Shown here piece by piece: positions 17,540 through 26,094 of a DNA stretch of 64,000 nucleotides. The stretch is from an uncultured Desulfobacter sp. (GTDB lineage: Bacteria > Desulfobacterota > Desulfobacteria > Desulfobacterales > Desulfobacteraceae), in NCBI RefSeq assembly GCF_963666675.1, contig NZ_OY762929.1:434001-498000 (forward strand). Reading direction: 5' to 3'. The notes below the pieces were generated by a model, which was not told where the DNA came from, ran no database searches, and worked only from the letters and a program-made list of their open reading frames with translations. Each line of letters starts with the position of its first letter. The first letter of the stretch is position 1. The translations under genes and the position numbers were made by a program.

Positions 17540-19504
17540 ATGAGCGAGAATATTTTTCATGCACCGGATACATTTCGTGAGAATGCCTGGATTAAATCCA
17601 TGGACGAGTACAAAGCCATGTATAAACAATCCGTGGAAGACCCCGAGGGGTTCTGGGGTGACATTGCAGACACGTTTTACTGGGAACAAAAGTGGGACAA
17701 GGTTCGGGATTTTAACTACAGCATGTCCAAGGGCCCGGTGTACATTGAGTGGTTTAAAAATGCCAAGACCAATATAACATATAATTGTCTGGACCGTCAT
17801 CTCGAAACCCGGGGGGATCAGGCCGCGTTTATCTGGGAGGGAAACAGCCCGGATGAGGATATGGTGATCACCTATCGTGAGCTCCATGAAAAAGTGTGCC
17901 GCTTTGCCAATGCTCTCAAAGAGAGCGGGGTGGGCAAAGGCGACCGTGTGGCCATATACCTGCCCATGATTCCTGAACTGGCGATCACCATGATGGCCTG
18001 TGCCAGAATCGGGGCGGTCCACTCCATTGTCTTCGGCGGGTTTTCTTCCGAGGCCCTGTCCAATAGAATCATGGATTCCCTTTGTAAGGTGTTGATCACC
18101 TCCGACGGTGTCATGCGCGGGGCAAAGTCCGTTCCTCTCAAGGGCAATGCAGACAAGGCCCTTAAAATGTGCGCAGATTTAGGACACGATGTCGGCACAT
18201 GTTTTGTGGTCAAACGCACCGGTTCCGATGTGGATATGGCAGCGGGGCGGGATGTCTGGTGGCACGAAGCCGCCCAGGCCCAGAGCCCCGAGTGCCCCGT
18301 GGAATGGATGGATGCCGAGGACCCGTTGTTCATTCTTTATACGTCCGGTTCCACCGGCACGCCCAAGGGGGTTCAGCACAATGTCGGCGGATATATGGTG
18401 TATACCGGTACCACCTTTAAATACATATTTGATTACCGCGAAGGCGATGTCTACTGGTGTACGGCGGATATCGGCTGGGTGACAGGGCATTCCTATATTG
18501 TTTACGGCCCGCTTTCCCAGGGCGCCACATCCGTTATATTCGAAGGGGTGCCCACCTATCCGGATCCCGGCAGGTTCTGGGCCACGATTGATAAATGGAA
18601 AGTCAATCAATTTTACACCGCTCCCACCGCCATTCGCGCCCTCATGGCCCAGGGCGATGAATGGGTGGAAAAATATGATCTCTCCTCGTTGCGGATCTTG
18701 GGGTCCGTGGGCGAGCCCATCAATCCCGAGGCGTGGCTGTGGTATCATCAACGTGTGGGCAAAGGACAGTGCCCCATTGTGGATACCTGGTGGCAGACAG
18801 AGACTGGCGGTATCATGATTTCCGCTCTACCCTATGCCATTGACCAGAAGCCCGGTTCGGCCACCCTGCCGTTTTTCTCCGTTCAGCCGGAGGTGCTTAG
18901 TGAGGATGGAAAAGAGTTGCAGGGGGCCTGCGAGGGAATCCTTGCCATCAAAGAGCCCTGGCCGGGTCAGATGCGCACGGTGTATAACAACCATGACCGG
19001 TTTGAAATGACCTATTTCCAGATGTTTGACGGCTATTATTTTGCAGGAGACGGCTGCCGCAGGGATGAGGACGGCTATATCTGGATCACGGGCCGTGTGG
19101 ATGACGTGATCAACGTGTCCGGACATCGCATGAGTACCTCAGAAGTGGAAGCTGCCCTGGGCAGTCATGTCAATGTGGCCGAAGCCGCAGTCATTGGTTT
19201 TCCCCATGACATCAAAGGGCAGGGAATTTATGCCTTTGTCACCCTGAATATCGGCGTTGAACCATCCGATTCGCTAATGGCCGACCTGAAAAAGCATGTG
19301 AGAAGTGAAATCGGGCCCATTGCCACACCCGATGTGATCAATTTTGCCTCGGATCTGCCTAAAACCCGGTCCGGCAAGATCATGCGGCGTATCTTAAGAA
19401 AGATTGCAACGGATGAGTATGATCAGCTGGGTGATGTATCCACGTTGTCTGATCCAGAGGTTGTGGGCACCCTGATCAACAGCCATAAAGAATTAATGAA
19501 ATAA
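17540..19504 (+). CDS. acs: Acetyl-CoA synthetase (AMP-forming)
   Basis: 654 residues from the ATG at 17540, ten bases after AAGGAG; an upstream in-frame start at 17507 adds 11 non-family residues. Adenylate-forming motifs are intact: YTSGSTGTPKGVQH (P-loop), TWWQTETGG, the GRVDDVINVSGHR hinge and the C-terminal TRSGKIMRR, whose Lys is catalytic and is the usual site of regulatory acetylation. It converts acetate, ATP and CoA to acetyl-CoA. A strong terminator follows. In this organism acs and ackA give high- and low-affinity routes for acetate. Confidence 0.97.
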   Translation: MSENIFHAPDTFRENAWIKSMDEYKAMYKQSVEDPEGFWGDIADTFYWEQKWDKVRDFNYSMSKGPVYIEWFKNAKTNITYNCLDRHLETRGDQAAFIWEGNSPDEDMVITYRELHEKVCRFANALKESGVGKGDRVAIYLPMIPELAITMMACARIGAVHSIVFGGFSSEALSNRIMDSLCKVLITSDGVMRGAKSVPLKGNADKALKMCADLGHDVGTCFVVKRTGSDVDMAAGRDVWWHEAAQAQSPECPVEWMDAEDPLFILYTSGSTGTPKGVQHNVGGYMVYTGTTFKYIFDYREGDVYWCTADIGWVTGHSYIVYGPLSQGATSVIFEGVPTYPDPGRFWATIDKWKVNQFYTAPTAIRALMAQGDEWVEKYDLSSLRILGSVGEPINPEAWLWYHQRVGKGQCPIVDTWWQTETGGIMISALPYAIDQKPGSATLPFFSVQPEVLSEDGKELQGACEGILAIKEPWPGQMRTVYNNHDRFEMTYFQMFDGYYFAGDGCRRDEDGYIWITGRVDDVINVSGHRMSTSEVEAALGSHVNVAEAAVIGFPHDIKGQGIYAFVTLNIGVEPSDSLMADLKKHVRSEIGPIATPDVINFASDLPKTRSGKIMRRILRKIATDEYDQLGDVSTLSDPEVVGTLINSHKELMK

Positions 19505-19528
19505 AAACATTTACCAGCAGATCGTTGG

Positions 19529-19568
19529 AAAGGCCGGTAATCCAGACAGGTTTACCGGCCTTTTCTGT
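19529..19568 (+). terminator. Rho-independent terminator of acs
   Basis: AAAGGCCGGTAA (19529-19540) pairs perfectly with TTACCGGCCTTT (19552-19563), loop 11 bases, followed by TTCTGTTAT. It begins 24 bases after the acs stop. Confidence 0.85.
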
Positions 19569-19709
19569 TATAATCTTGACAGTCCGGGTGGTTTTATCTT
19601 AATAGGTAGAGATGTTTGCCAAAGATCGGCAATCCATCATAAAAAATTCTGAAGGTTGATTCGGTTTTTTCACAGAAAATGAAGCAGGAAAATTTATAAG
19701 GAAAGTTTC

Positions 19710-21404
19710 ATGTCCAAAGATACGTCTCTTGTCAATCTCCTGGTGGATCAGGAACGTCATACAGCCCTCAAGCAACTATTATCTTCCTTGCCGGATATTA
19801 CATTGAATCTGCGTCAGATTTCTGACTTTGAACTGTTGACCACCGGGGTGTTCAGTCCGCTGAAAGGATTCATGACCCAGGAGGCATACGAAAGTGTTCT
19901 GGACCGTATGCGTCTGCCATCGGGTGAAATCTGGCCCGTGCCCATCTGCCTTGATGTGTCCAGGGATCTTTCAGAACGGTTTGAGGTGGGGCAGTCCGCT
20001 GTCCTTCGTGATCCCGAAGGATTTCCCCTGGGTATCATGTCCATAGAAGACATCTGGCAGGCAGACCGGGAAAAAGAGGCCGTGGCCGTCTACGGCACCA
20101 CGGACATGACCCATGATGAGGTGGCCCGGCTTCAGGGCGGGCGGGAGCGGTTCTATGTGGGCGGCAGTATTGAAGCGTTGAATCTGCCGATCCATTCTGA
20201 TTTTAAACAGATCCGCAACACGCCGTTGGAGGTACAGCAGCAATTTTCCAAGCTTGGCTGGAAACGGGTGGTGGGATTTCAAACCCGGCAGCCCATACAC
20301 CGGCCCCAGTTCGAACTGACCATCCAGGCCATGAAAAAAGCAAAGGCAAACCTCTTGATGCTGCCCATCGCAGGCATCCCCAGACCCGGGGACTTTGACC
20401 ATTATACCCGGATGCGCTGCTACCAGAAGGTGGGCGCCCATTATCCCCCGGATACGTATATGCTTAATCTGCTGCCGTTATCCACCCGTCTGGCTGGTCC
20501 CAGAGATGCCGTGCTTCACATGATCATCGGGAAAAATTACGGGTGCACCCACTTTGTCATCGGGCACAACCATGCCACCCCGGGAAAGGACAGCTGCGGT
20601 AATCCGTTTTACGATACCCCCCAGGTCAGGGAACTGGCCGGAGAGGCGGGCAAAGAGATAGGTATTGAGCCGGTATTTTTTGAAGAGATGGTCTACCTGC
20701 CCTTTGAGGATGAGTTCAAGCTGGCCAGCGAGGTGAAAGAGGGCCAGGAAACGCTGTCTTTTACCAATGACGATATCCGCGAGCGCGTCAGAAAGGGTAA
20801 ACATATACCCGGATGGGCAAGTTTTCCCGAGGTTATTAAAGAGTTGCGCCGTTCCTATCCGTCACCGGCCACCCAGGGATTTACCGTTTTTCTCACCGGA
20901 CTTTCCGGGGCGGGAAAGTCAACCATTGCCAATGTGCTCTACTCAAAATTTATGGAAATGGGCACCCGGCCCGTCACCCTGTTGGACGGTGACATTGTAC
21001 GGCGCAATCTCTCTTCGGAACTTAATTTTTCCAAAGAACACCGTGATATCAATGTCCGGCGCATCGGGTTTGTGGCATCAGAGATTACTAAAAACAGAGG
21101 CATTGCCATCTGCGCCCCCATCGCCCCCTACGAACGGACAAGGTCAAAAATACGAACATCCATCGAAGATCATGGCGGCTTTTTTGAAATCCATGTGGCC
21201 ACCCCCATCAGCGTGTGTGAAAAAAGGGACCGCAAGGGCATGTATGCCAAGGCCAAGGCCGGTCTGCTCAAGGGCTTTACAGGGGTGGATGATCCCTATG
21301 AAGAACCCGTAAACCCGGAACTGTCCATTGACACCTCCAACCTGACCCCGGATGAAGCGGTTCAGCAGATTCTACTGCTGATCAGTGAAAAGGGATTTGT
21401 CTAG
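19710..21404 (+). CDS. ATP sulfurylase-like / APS kinase fusion protein
   Basis: 564 residues. Residues 1-390 are a sulfate adenylyltransferase-type domain and about 390-564 an APS kinase domain. The kinase part is intact: GLSGAGKSTIA (Walker A), LDGDIVRRNL and the FTGVDDPYE substrate loop. It should make PAPS from APS. The sulfurylase part keeps the fold but differs at ATP-binding motifs: QTRQPIHRPQ where active enzymes have QTRNPxHRxH, and GHNHATPG where they have GRDHAGPG. Its activity is therefore uncertain. Dissimilatory sulfate reducers normally carry a separate canonical Sat. The gene is single and ends 3 bases from the convergent phosphatase gene. Confidence 0.85.
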   Translation: MSKDTSLVNLLVDQERHTALKQLLSSLPDITLNLRQISDFELLTTGVFSPLKGFMTQEAYESVLDRMRLPSGEIWPVPICLDVSRDLSERFEVGQSAVLRDPEGFPLGIMSIEDIWQADREKEAVAVYGTTDMTHDEVARLQGGRERFYVGGSIEALNLPIHSDFKQIRNTPLEVQQQFSKLGWKRVVGFQTRQPIHRPQFELTIQAMKKAKANLLMLPIAGIPRPGDFDHYTRMRCYQKVGAHYPPDTYMLNLLPLSTRLAGPRDAVLHMIIGKNYGCTHFVIGHNHATPGKDSCGNPFYDTPQVRELAGEAGKEIGIEPVFFEEMVYLPFEDEFKLASEVKEGQETLSFTNDDIRERVRKGKHIPGWASFPEVIKELRRSYPSPATQGFTVFLTGLSGAGKSTIANVLYSKFMEMGTRPVTLLDGDIVRRNLSSELNFSKEHRDINVRRIGFVASEITKNRGIAICAPIAPYERTRSKIRTSIEDHGGFFEIHVATPISVCEKRDRKGMYAKAKAGLLKGFTGVDDPYEEPVNPELSIDTSNLTPDEAVQQILLLISEKGFV

Positions 21405-21407
21405 GGT

Positions 21408-22133
21408 TCATTCGATCTGCACAAGGGCAACGGATATATTATCTTTGCCCCCCCTGGCATTGGCATCCTGGATCAGTGCATTCGCCTTTTGGGCGAGGGG
21501 CAGGGACGATAGAAGACGCAGCTTCATTGTTTCCGAATCCACCAGATCGCTGAGGCCGTCCGAGCAGAGCAGAAAAATATCGCCGCTGACCAGGTTGCCC
21601 CGTATGATATCCACGGCAGGGTCTTTTTTAATGCCCACCGCCCTTAAGATTACATTTTTCAAGGCATGGGTGCGGACATCTTCGGGTTTGATCAGATCCT
21701 GGTCAAGCTGTTCCTGAACCAGGGAGTGATCTTTGGTCAATTGCTTTAATTCATCGTTTCTCAATCGGTATGTGCGGCTGTCACCAATGTGGCCGAGTAC
21801 GTAACGGTCCCCTTCAACGGCAAACAGTTCCGCGGTGCACCCCATGCCTTCACAGCCGGAATGTTTGCCGGCATAATCCAGAATAGACTCGTTGGCATTT
21901 AAGAATACCCGCTGGATGGTGGTGAACGTTGCTTCCTCCAGGTCAAGCGCCTCGGCAAACACGTCCCGGGCCGTATCTGCAAACATTCGGCTGGCCACAT
22001 CCCCGGCCAAAGAGCCGCCGATGCCGTCGGCCACAAGGCAGAAACCGTCTTGTTCACTGACCAGGACGGTATCTTCATTTTTTTTACGTTTCAGCCCCCG
22101 GTCGGTTTTTCCAACAAAAATATAATTTGCCAT
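21408..22133 (-). CDS. PP2C-type Ser/Thr protein phosphatase of the T6SS locus (PppA-like)
   Basis: 241 residues from the ATG at 22133, one base after the kinase stop codon; an in-frame upstream start would overlap the kinase gene. PP2C metal-site motifs are present: RKKNEDT, DGIGGSLAGDVAS, HIGDSRTYR, LLCSDGLSDLV and GGKDNIS. It removes phosphate from Ser/Thr residues. It is translationally coupled to the transmembrane kinase and lies in the same locus as an FHA protein, matching the PpkA/PppA/Fha threonine-phosphorylation switch known to control some T6SS. Substrates are probably the FHA partner or the T-V-V-L repeat protein at 58408. Confidence 0.93.
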   Translation of the reverse strand: MANYIFVGKTDRGLKRKKNEDTVLVSEQDGFCLVADGIGGSLAGDVASRMFADTARDVFAEALDLEEATFTTIQRVFLNANESILDYAGKHSGCEGMGCTAELFAVEGDRYVLGHIGDSRTYRLRNDELKQLTKDHSLVQEQLDQDLIKPEDVRTHALKNVILRAVGIKKDPAVDIIRGNLVSGDIFLLCSDGLSDLVDSETMKLRLLSSLPLAQKANALIQDANARGGKDNISVALVQIE

Positions 22134-22134
22134 G

Positions 22135-23748
22135 TTATTTAAATCTCTTTGCCATGAAATCAATCAGGTTGGTTTCATCAAACGCGATGTTCCGCTCTTT
22201 CCTGAATTGTGCCAGATCATCATAAATCTTTTTGCCGGATTCGTACCGTTTCCCGGGATCTTTTTCCAGGCATTTCATGACAATGCGGTTAAGTTCATCG
22301 GGAATGTCCTCTCGAACCGTATTAATGTGGGGCACAACCATTTTAGGCAGCTTGCTTAAGGCCTCAAGCTCATTTTCAAACTTGTACAAACGTTTTCCCG
22401 ATAAAATTTCATAAAAAATAATGCCCAGTGCATAGAGGTCCGACTGATGATCCGCCCCTTTTCCCAGAGCCTGTTCAGGGGCAAGATATGATAATTTTCC
22501 TTTGATCACACCAGCCTGGGTAAGACTGGGCTCGGATCGGGCTTTGGAGATACCAAAATCGCTTATTTTGACTTCCCCTTTAAATGAGATCAGCATGTTC
22601 TGGGTACTGACATCCCTGTGGACAATATTCAGGGGCTCTCCCGTATCGTCATTGGTCCTTGTATGGGAATAATAGAGCCCGAGGCTGATTTTCTGGATGA
22701 TAAACGTGGCCATACCCACGGGCAGCCCTTGTTTTTCATGGGCAAGTACTTCTGCAAGATTTTTTCCGGGGACGTATTCCATGGCCATGAAATGGGCGCT
22801 GTGCATTTTTATCAAGTCATAGATCTGGACAACATTGGGGTGCTGGAGAATTGCCGCCAACCGGGCCTCCCGGATGAACATATCCACAAAATCCCGATTT
22901 TCGATCAAATGGGGCAGGATTTTTTTGACGGCCACGGTCCGCCTGAATCCGTCCCCTCTGATATATTCGGCAAGATAAAGCTCGGCCATACCGCCCTGGG
23001 CAATTTTTTTGGTGAGCAGATACGGTCCGACTTTACGGGTTTTTTCCATCTCTTCAAGCGCTTTTTGCTGTTTGTTTTTAAGATATATATCCGTAAGAAC
23101 AACCGCTGCAATGTAACAAACGACACATAGCACCCAGATAATGATTATTTTTTGTTTGTATCCGGTAATGGTTTGATCCAGGGGGGCCGCATCAATACCA
23201 AAAAGTATCTTGCCTATGGGCACCTGCGAAAAGACGAGTCTTTTGGAAAAGCACAGAATGCTTTTGTTATTTATGGTCATGCGCTCAATGGATACGGCGT
23301 TCTCTGTGGCGATTGTTGATTTATTCCCAGGTGCCGTGTATTTTTGGCCGATTTCATTCGGGTCACTGTGGGCAATGATTTTGTCATCATGGTCAAGGAT
23401 GGCCGTAAAAACGGGATGATGCTTTTTTTCCAGTTCGCCCACCGCCACATTCAAGGTCAGTACATCTTTTTCCAGCAATGGTGCCGTCACTTTTTCAGCA
23501 ATGGTTTCCGCCGACAGCACCCCGGTATCATACACGTCCTGGCGACTTGCATGCTTTGCGTTGTTCAGCAAAACGTGGCATATGATACCAATGCCGAGAA
23601 ACATAACGGCGTATATAATTAAGGGATTTTGATTTCGCCTTAAGAATTGATTCTGTCTGGCCGCTCTTATCAAACTCGACGGGACGCTTGATTCAAGCAC
23701 CGTGGAGAGGGTGCCGGACTTAGATTCTTTGTGTTTGTTGGGCTGCAT
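22135..23748 (-). CDS. Transmembrane Ser/Thr protein kinase of the T6SS locus (PpkA-like)
   Basis: 537 residues from the ATG at 23748, preceded by GGAGAA; an upstream in-frame start adds 17 residues. Two membrane helices (about 40-60 and 200-225) flank a periplasmic sensor with a Cache-like strand, ILDHDDKIIAHSDP. The cytoplasmic kinase domain (about 245-510) has Gly loop AQGGMA, VAVKK lysine, HRDVSTQN catalytic loop, DFG and APE. Ser replaces the usual Lys of HRDxKxxN, as is common in deltaproteobacterial kinases. It phosphorylates Thr/Ser for FHA recognition. The phosphatase gene follows immediately; the kinase-less sensor paralogue is upstream. Confidence 0.93.
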   Translation of the reverse strand: MQPNKHKESKSGTLSTVLESSVPSSLIRAARQNQFLRRNQNPLIIYAVMFLGIGIICHVLLNNAKHASRQDVYDTGVLSAETIAEKVTAPLLEKDVLTLNVAVGELEKKHHPVFTAILDHDDKIIAHSDPNEIGQKYTAPGNKSTIATENAVSIERMTINNKSILCFSKRLVFSQVPIGKILFGIDAAPLDQTITGYKQKIIIIWVLCVVCYIAAVVLTDIYLKNKQQKALEEMEKTRKVGPYLLTKKIAQGGMAELYLAEYIRGDGFRRTVAVKKILPHLIENRDFVDMFIREARLAAILQHPNVVQIYDLIKMHSAHFMAMEYVPGKNLAEVLAHEKQGLPVGMATFIIQKISLGLYYSHTRTNDDTGEPLNIVHRDVSTQNMLISFKGEVKISDFGISKARSEPSLTQAGVIKGKLSYLAPEQALGKGADHQSDLYALGIIFYEILSGKRLYKFENELEALSKLPKMVVPHINTVREDIPDELNRIVMKCLEKDPGKRYESGKKIYDDLAQFRKERNIAFDETNLIDFMAKRFK

Positions 23749-23859
23749 ATGGGTTCTCCGGTTGTTACATCGTGTTATGCAAAAAGTTCCGGTCTTCAAC
23801 CGGATCCTTTCTATTTGATCGACGCCCCTGGATATAAAGACCCGGGGCGTTTAAGGGTG

Positions 23860-24705
23860 TTAATGGTGATCGGAAATAATGGAGATGATTTTAGCACATT
23901 TGGTGATGATACGCTGTTTAATCCAGCCTAATTCCTCAAATTTATTCAGGTCATATAACATTATAGTTCGTTCAGGGTCCCCATAACGGGTAAGAACAGT
24001 ACTCGACTCTAACGGGTCATCATCACAGGTCTGGTCTGAAAATCGCCTTGCCGTGGAACAAAGGGGGCAGGTAAACAGGGGTGCGTCTTTGGTTTCGTGG
24101 GGGGGGATGCCTGGCGGCATATCCTTTTGTCGAATCCATATCAATACGTTCTGATAATTTGCCGCCCCGAACAATAACGTAATACACAGAACGCTTAAGA
24201 ACCCTAAAATCATAATAATTCTGTAAAACCGGTCAAAATTCTGTGTGGCAAGGGAGAGGAATACTTCGCCGACTCTTGTATCGGAAAATGTGATGGGGGT
24301 TAAAAAATTCATGACGTTATGGGTTTCAAGACTGATGACCCGCCAGTATTTAATGCCGTCTTCCTGGCGGGCATGTTTTTTATTCAGCGTAAAAAACTGG
24401 TTCTGGTCAGAATATGCAATGATTTTGTTTTTATGATCTATGATGGACGCAAAAACAACGCCTGGTTTTTGGGTCGTTTGTTCAATCAGCGCGCTTAAAT
24501 GGTCAAACTTTCTTTCAAGCAAGGGCAGCCCGGACTGGCTGGAAATATCTTTGGATATGGCAAATCCTGATTTAACAAGTTTCGTCTCTTTGTTATGTTC
24601 CACGGCATGGCCGATAAGATAGATAATCAGGCAGACAATCAACCAAATGGAAATGCTGATCAAAAAATTTTTAAGGGTAAACCTGTTGTGTTTGTATATT
24701 TGCAT
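23860..24705 (-). CDS. Membrane protein with kinase-like Cache sensor and cytoplasmic zinc-ribbon-like tail
   Basis: 281 residues with two membrane helices (about 12-32 and 165-185) and a periplasmic domain whose strand IIDHKNKIIAYSDQN closely matches the sensor of the neighbouring kinase (ILDHDDKIIAHSDP). Instead of a kinase domain, the cytoplasmic tail has CPLC and a later lone Cys in a short acidic segment, possibly metal binding. It lies 111 bases upstream of the kinase on the same strand. It may heterodimerise with the kinase or compete for its signal. I know no named family for it. Confidence 0.7.
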   Translation of the reverse strand: MQIYKHNRFTLKNFLISISIWLIVCLIIYLIGHAVEHNKETKLVKSGFAISKDISSQSGLPLLERKFDHLSALIEQTTQKPGVVFASIIDHKNKIIAYSDQNQFFTLNKKHARQEDGIKYWRVISLETHNVMNFLTPITFSDTRVGEVFLSLATQNFDRFYRIIMILGFLSVLCITLLFGAANYQNVLIWIRQKDMPPGIPPHETKDAPLFTCPLCSTARRFSDQTCDDDPLESSTVLTRYGDPERTIMLYDLNKFEELGWIKQRIITKCAKIISIISDHH

Positions 24706-25078
24706 AAACCCCTTTCTCTGTTTATCCCTGCCGGATCTTAAATAAAACGGATGATATAGTCGGGAAAATCACATTGTTTGTGCAGGCAATACGTTAAGAT
24801 GATCTACTACAATAAAAAAAGAAGGCCTGTCAAGTCGCGAGATTACTTAAAAAAGCCGATATTGAGCCCGATAGATTTCCCATGATTACAAATTTTTAAT
24901 TGATTTGAACAAGTATCAAAATTAGGGTATTAGTAAATGGTTAAGAAAAAGGGATTCATTTTTATATGAAAGTACCAATAAGTTACTAAGTTACTTTCAT
25001 TTTTTGTTGTGGGGCGAGCCTGGGTGTTGATAGACCAGGTCGGCCCATGGCCGTTATAAAAAAACAGGGGCGATTTTG
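24706..25078. other. Divergent control region of the T6SS signalling arm
   Basis: This AT-rich region separates the leftward kinase/phosphatase unit from the rightward lipoprotein operon. It must hold both promoters and contains the structured leader element (24966-25052) described separately. Confidence 0.6.
24966..25052 (+). promoter_or_regulatory. T6SS-linked conserved leader element, copy 1 (candidate structured RNA)
   Basis: An 87-base element ending 26 bases before the ATG at 25079. A first hairpin pairs ATGAAAGT (24966-24973) with ACTTTCAT (24993-25000). A second pairs TGGG (25010-25013) with CCCA (25044-25047) and CCTGG (25019-25023) with CCAGG (25035-25039) around an 11-base loop GTGTTGATAGA. 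Copies at 29397 and at 60494 (minus strand) have the same length and layout, with compensatory changes in the inner stem. A short frame starting at the conserved ATG (25047) ends in a TGA overlapping the gene's start. It does not match any riboswitch consensus I know. Confidence 0.7.
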
Positions 25079-26089
25079 ATGCATTTAAAGCGGATCCTTC
25101 TCATATTTGTTTTGATCATTTTCACGGGTTCAATGTTCCTTGCGTCCTGTGTGTCAGATCGGCCGCCTGTACAAAAGCCTGTCCCATCGGTGTATCAGTC
25201 AAAAAATTATATATTGTATGCCAGGAACCGGCATGATTCTTTAGAAGATTTGGCCAGGCAGTATTACGGCAGCGAACGTGAAATATGGCGAATAGAAGAC
25301 GCCTATGATCCGGATAGCCCGGGCAGCACCTCGTTTATCACGATTCCGCTCAAAGAAAAGAACAAAGGCGGCTTGTTTGCCGACGGATACCAGAGCGTTC
25401 CCATTTTGTGTTATCATAAATTCATTCCCAATGACCCGTCGCCATTGAATACGCCGCCAGACATTTTCAGGAGCCACCTTGCCTTTCTCAAGGATAACGG
25501 ATTCCGGACAATCTCTCCGGATATGCTTTTGGACTTTTTAACATATCGGCGGCAGATTCCTAAAAAAGCCGTAATGATCACCATTGACGACGGGTTTAAA
25601 TCCGGGCTGATGACAGCCGCCCCCATCCTTTCGGAATTTGGCTTTTCCGCGGTGTTTTTTGTGTACACGGACTATATCGGGGTCTCTCGTAAGGCGTTGA
25701 CATGGCAGGATCTTCGTCGGCTTAAAGCCGACGGGTTTTATATTGGTTCCCATTCAACCTCCCACAGCGATTTAAGCCGGAAACTGGAAGACGAGACTGA
25801 CGATGCCTATGGAAAAAGGCTTTACAAGGAGGTCGTTGTTTCCAAGCAGACCCTGGATCGTAAATTGAACCAGAATACCACGATCTTTTCCTTTCCCTAT
25901 GGCCGCTATAATGAACATGCCATGGCAATGTCGAAGAAGGCCGGTTATGAAATGGCTGTCTCGGTGGACCGGGGCGCTAACCCGTTTTTTTCAAATCCCC
26001 TTGCATTAAAAAGGGATATGATATTAAAAAAAGATATTAAGACGTTTAAAACCAGATTGCATACATTTACCGAACTGTCCTTAAAGTGA
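25079..26089 (+). CDS. LysM-like / polysaccharide deacetylase lipoprotein
   Basis: 336 residues from the ATG at 25079 (a TTG one codon earlier is also in frame). A lipoprotein signal ends in FLASC near residue 25, so it is probably a periplasmic lipid-anchored protein. A LysM-like segment (about 45-100, around SLEDLARQYYGSEREIW) is followed by a NodB deacetylase domain (about 115-335). The latter has the metal and catalytic motifs TIDDGF, HSTSHSDL and FSFPYGRY. It likely binds and deacetylates peptidoglycan. It is the first gene of the operon with the TPR lipoprotein and FHA protein, directly after the conserved leader. A role in letting the T6SS through the cell wall is inferred from context. 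Confidence 0.85.
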   Translation: MHLKRILLIFVLIIFTGSMFLASCVSDRPPVQKPVPSVYQSKNYILYARNRHDSLEDLARQYYGSEREIWRIEDAYDPDSPGSTSFITIPLKEKNKGGLFADGYQSVPILCYHKFIPNDPSPLNTPPDIFRSHLAFLKDNGFRTISPDMLLDFLTYRRQIPKKAVMITIDDGFKSGLMTAAPILSEFGFSAVFFVYTDYIGVSRKALTWQDLRRLKADGFYIGSHSTSHSDLSRKLEDETDDAYGKRLYKEVVVSKQTLDRKLNQNTTIFSFPYGRYNEHAMAMSKKAGYEMAVSVDRGANPFFSNPLALKRDMILKKDIKTFKTRLHTFTELSLK

Positions 26090-26094
26090 GTCAA

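Noticed and set aside
24966..25052. c-di-GMP (GEMM) riboswitch in the T6SS leader
   Set aside because: The conserved GCAAACC and ACGCAAAGC segments of GEMM are missing, although the locus is near GGDEF and PilZ-like genes.
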